Source: Priapulus caudatus (taxonomy: Eukaryota; Priapulida; Priapulimorpha; Priapulimorphida; Priapulidae). From it: a stretch of 22,677 nt of DNA. The notes below the pieces were generated by a model, which ran no database searches, was not told where the DNA came from, and was given only the letters and a program-made list of their open reading frames with translations. Below are positions 19,941-22,677 of the stretch, in pieces. The stretch is from positions 279,309 to 301,985 of the forward strand of contig NW_014577201.1 in the NCBI RefSeq assembly GCF_000485595.1, in the 5' to 3' direction. Each line of letters starts with the position of its first letter. The stretch's first letter is position 1. Both the position numbers and the translations under genes were made by a program.

Positions 19941-20007
19941 TTAGGGTTAGAGTTAGGGTTAGGGTTAGGGTTAGGGTTAGGGTATAAGGGTTAGGGTTAG
20001 GTTAGGC
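19941..20007. repeat. Interstitial telomere-like array 2
   Basis: About ten TTAGGG units, better preserved than array 1, interrupted once by TATAAGGG. It precedes copy 2 of the duplicated ~200-bp sequence, whereas array 1 follows copy 1. Confidence 0.95.
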
Positions 20008-20046
20008 GGTTAACTGTGAGTATCAAGCCATCAGAAATCTATGCTC

Positions 20047-20270
20047 GGTAGGCGGCTCAGCGTCTGTTGTCCGCCGTATGCCTTCATCTGTTAGACCTTA
20101 ACTGTTTTTTTTGGCAGGTGAGGCTGTTAGAGGTGGCCAGCATCACCGGGACTTTTGCAATCGCAAGCCAGTATTCATGACTTTTAGCGGGAGAAAGCGT
20201 TTATGTTCGTTTTTATTGTCATCGTACATGGCGACGAAGTGGCGGTTAACTGGTAATGTAATCGGTTGCA
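20047..20270 (+). repeat. Copy 2 of a ~200-bp duplicated sequence
   Basis: Matches 19074-19267 with substitutions and a few small indels. It has a clear poly-T tract followed by GCAG (20104-20117), like a 3' splice site. The 20-codon frame after the AG ends at the same TGA in both copies, but most differences between the copies change the amino acid, so selection on a protein is not evident. Confidence 0.85.
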
Positions 20271-20396
20271 AGCCAGGACGCAAGCTATAAGGGGGTTAAT
20301 GGTTATAGTTTAATTTTAAATAAGTAGATTTTTAACATCTATCTTAGAATCAGTGCAGGTGAATTATACCACGTGATACCATATACTACGTGAGCT

Positions 20397-20457
20397 ATGC
20401 CAGGTCCGAATGAGCAACTTGAGCGGTTTCTTACCTCACAACGGAGCAATGCACAAG
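20397..20457 (+). CDS. Possible 5' coding exon (partial), unknown protein
   Basis: The ATG at 20397 has G at -3. It opens a short frame of ordinary composition, beginning MPGPNEQLERFLTSQRSN, that runs 20 codons plus one base to CACAAG|GTAAGT, with GT at 20458-20459. This is a near-ideal 5' splice site. A possible 3' splice site, GTGCAG, lies upstream at about 20354-20359. Beyond the donor the sequence becomes GT- and TGTC-rich microsatellite, as expected for intron and not exon. No family is recognised from 20 residues, and no matching next exon could be identified with confidence. The arrangement could be chance. Confidence 0.3.
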
Positions 20458-20525
20458 GTAAGTTGTTTTTTATGTTAAACTACATATTGAGCTCCGAATT
20501 TAGTCATTATGTGGTAAGGATTAGT

Positions 20526-20705
20526 CTGTGTGTTTTTATTTGCCTGTGCGAGTGGGCGTGTTTGTGTGCGTGCGTGCGTGTACGCTTTCGTGTACGTGTG
20601 CATGTGCGCGTCTTTCTATATGCCTGTCTGTCTGTCTGTCTGTCTGTCCGCCTGTCTGTCTGTCTGTCTCTCTGTCTGTCTGTGTGTCCGCCTGTTTGTC
20701 CGTCC
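20526..20705. repeat. GT-rich and (TGTC)n microsatellite
   Basis: A GTGC/GTGT-rich tract passes into TGTC tetramers (about 20622-20690) with CCGC interruptions. Frames on both strands are Cys/Val/Leu or Thr/Asp/Arg repeats and are not genes. Confidence 0.95.
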
Positions 20706-20842
20706 AATTCCCAATTCCTCTCTAATCTGATTTACAAAGAGCCTAGAATAGTATGAAGCGACCTTAATTTTATTTGAGTGATAAACGGCTGGACTGTTAA
20801 AGGATTATAACTACATGTGTTAACCCAGCAAACACGGAACAT

Positions 20843-21088
20843 TCTCGTAACATTCGCTGGAGTTTCTAGTTTGGTTACATTAGCCAAAAATATTCTAAGA
20901 ACATTCCCATATCGTTATGCATTCATTGGTTTTACTTGGTGAAAGAGTTATGTTCTTGGAATGTTTCTCGTAACATTCACTGGAGGTTCTAGTTTAATTA
21001 CATTAGTCAAAAATATTCTAAGAACATTCCCATATCGTTATGCATTCATTGGTTTTACTTGGTGAGATAGTTATGTTCTTGGAATGTT
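20843..21088 (+). repeat. Two tandem 123-bp units
   Basis: Unit 1 (20843-20965) and unit 2 (20966-21088) both run TCTCGTAACATTC to GTTCTTGGAATGTT with few differences, including a shared ATTCCCATATCGTTATGCAT. Each unit has inverted ATTC/GAAT words at its ends. A related inverted piece lies at about 21707-21740. Confidence 0.95.
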
Positions 21089-21597
21089 CGGAAAACGTTA
21101 ACCGTCCTCGGGTGCGTTCGAAACTCCTAATTGCCGTTTTTTGTTATGTTGCAAACTATAGCACAGGTATCAAATGTATTTTTGTTCGCAGTGGCTACGG
21201 GGACGGTAGCCGTATCTTAATGTCTCGAGGCTACGGGTACGGTAGTCCATTTGCGCATGCATTGCTTTCCCACAAAATGATGTCGTTCACTAGATATTAA
21301 TTAATTAATTAGCTAGCCTACACTAGTTGTTTGGGATTGATTGTCAGTTCAGAAACAGTTGAGTTCAGTTTGTTATTGAAAGCCAAATGTTATACACCAT
21401 AGATTAATTTATCTGTTTTTAGACGCCTATATATATACGACTCGAGTCGCTTTATAATTAGTGTTAGGGTTAGGGATAGGGATAGGCATACTGTTTGTAC
21501 TTGTGTGTGTGGGGGGACTGCCGTACTCGAGACATTAAGATAAGTCTGCAGCGCATACGTAGTGTGGCTGCCGTTAATATGTCATTTTCGGAGGTTG
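21089..21597. other. Gene-free stretch with short motif repeats
   Basis: A GGCTACGGGGACGGTAGCC / GGCTACGGGTACGGTAGTCC pair lies at about 21192-21248, preceded by an acceptor-like TTTTTGTTCGCAG. A short TTAGGG/TAGGGA tract lies at 21463-21486. If spliced to the exon ending at 20457 the frame would close after about nine codons, so no exon is called. Confidence 0.4.
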
Positions 21598-21760
21598 ATC
21601 AATGTTATGTGAATGCTGGTAAAAACGTTCTCAGAATGTCAGGAAAACTTTCCTAAAAAACGTTATTAGAACGTTACTGAATAATGTTCTGCTAACCTAA
21701 AAAAAACATTCCCATAATATTCAAGGAACATAACTTTGTTACACTATCAACTCTTAGATA
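21598..21760 (-). repeat. Inverted relative of the 123-bp repeat family
   Basis: Contains AACGTTCTCAGAATGT, AACGTTATTAGAACGTTA, AACATTCCCATAATATTC and AAGGAACATAACTTTGTTAC. The last is an inverted, diverged match to the end of the 123-bp units (AGTTATGTTCTTGG). It is probably the other end, or another copy, of the same dispersed repeat. Confidence 0.5.
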
Positions 21761-22485
21761 AAATGTTACATTAATTGTTGAGCGTGTTAACCAACTTTTT
21801 GACTAAAAATGAACAGTGTAATTGTAAAGGTTGAGCGCTAATAGTTGATGTCAACGACTCGAGTAAATAGAAGACGTAGATAGGCGATTACCGGTTATGT
21901 TAATAAAGTTTTGTTAGCTAGGAGATAGAGATAGAGATTAGTTAATTGTGATGTTAGAAGAGGTTACAATGACCATGTTCACGAACAGCAAAGATTAATC
22001 CTTACACGCTCAGAATATCTTTAGGCGTCCATTTCCCCAAATATCGTCCGCACCATGCAGTCAGCAATCCAAACGAATGTTTCATCGTTAGTGATTAAAT
22101 GGTAATGGCGTGTATGCAACTGAGATGTGATAGATGTGATAGATTTCAGAGTAACCCACGTTAGCGAGCATGCCCTGCGATGCGCGCTCATGGAATTTAC
22201 ACTGTCGTATAGAAGGTGTTGGGGACTGATTCCACCGGCATAATATTTTCGTTAACATTAGACTATAAACAGCTGTCAGGATTTGAAGGTTTGCTTATCG
22301 TCTCGCTTTTACTTTAGTCCCGAGTAAGCGTTTTTTTGCCACAATCGCGTTAGTGTGTCTTATGTGGTGACGCGTTGTCGGCAGAGTCCCTTTATAGAGA
22401 TCTCGAGAATCTTTATATACGGCTCTGGTTGTGGGTGATGCTCCATTAGGAGCGTTCCCAACTTTAATGTCATTAATGTCGTGAT
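21761..22485. other. AT-rich gene-free stretch
   Basis: No array, RNA gene or convincing exon is visible. Short frames only; a minus-strand frame at 22295-22525 runs into the minisatellite. Confidence 0.5.
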
Positions 22486-22677
22486 ATAAAAGAGATATAA
22501 AGGGGGGGGGGGTGATCGATATCAATTAGATATCAAGGGGGGGTTTAGATATGAAATAAATATCAAGGGGGGGGGTGATCGATATCAATTAGATATCAAG
22601 AGGGGGTTTAGATATGAAATAAATATCAAGGGGGGGGGTGATCGATATCAATTAGATATCAAGAGGGGGTTTAGATA
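22486..22677. repeat. 63-bp G-run minisatellite, cut by the window end
   Basis: TGATCGATATCAATTAGATA recurs at 22513, 22576 and 22639, a period of 63 bp. Each unit contains two G runs (5-11 bases) separated by ATATC-rich sequence with self-complementary GATATC words. The last unit reaches the window edge, so the array continues beyond it. Confidence 0.95.

Noticed and set aside
20507-20730. Cys- and Thr/Asp-rich frames on both strands
   Set aside because: Translation of the TGTC microsatellite.
1-22677. CRISPR array or prokaryotic operon
   Set aside because: No regularly spaced identical repeats with unique spacers, no ribosome-binding sites ahead of long frames, and repeat content typical of animal nuclear DNA.

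Overview
This window looks like non-coding, repeat-dense nuclear DNA from an animal, most plausibly a marine invertebrate. The reasons are long AT-rich stretches without genes, abundant microsatellites, interstitial TTAGGG-type telomeric arrays, several short inverted-repeat (MITE-like) elements and a SINE-like unit. There are no bacterial operons, no rRNA, no convincing tRNA and no long open frame with normal amino-acid composition. All the long open frames that can be drawn are translations of simple repeats. The species cannot be fixed from the sequence.

Layout. 1-3420: AT-rich, irregular sequence with AATTT, TA and GT microsatellites and no gene. 3421-6140: one very large, almost loop-less palindrome. 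Its outer part is an AAAATC simple repeat, then a ~37-bp minisatellite, then a purine-only 'GAGAAGCTGGTGG' minisatellite. The order is mirrored as pyrimidine repeat and GATTTT repeat after the centre at about 5370. 6171-8495 and 9292-11291: two direct copies of one ~2 kb repeat, separated by a GC-rich spacer. Copy A is longer and full of single-base insertions relative to copy B, which looks more like uncorrected long-read sequence than biological divergence. Inside each copy a MITE-like inverted-repeat element carries a nested SINE-like unit with a (TTTGAA)n tail.

11292-17110: cleaner AT-rich DNA with three inverted-repeat elements (12847-13074, 13751-14155, 15434-16197), a CGG run, and the best regulatory candidate in the window. 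That candidate has two CCAAT boxes, paired CRE half-sites and a TATTTAAA box at 14399-14508, followed by a good splice donor at 14614. 17113-17450: CTG-rich array with a pure run of about 16 triplets. 17451-19073: nothing recognisable. 19074-20270: a duplicated ~200-bp sequence and two telomere-like arrays. 20397-20457: a possible small coding exon ending in a consensus donor. 20526-22677: TGTC microsatellite, a 123-bp tandem pair with an inverted relative, and a 63-bp G-run minisatellite that runs off the window end.

No set of genes can be shown to work together. If the promoter at ~14.4-14.6 kb and the exon at ~20.4 kb belong to one plus-strand gene, the repeats between them would lie in its first intron; this is inference only. 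The most unusual objects are the giant palindrome, the noisy and clean duplicate pair, and the set of inverted-repeat elements, one of which carries a degenerate hammerhead-ribozyme-like core.
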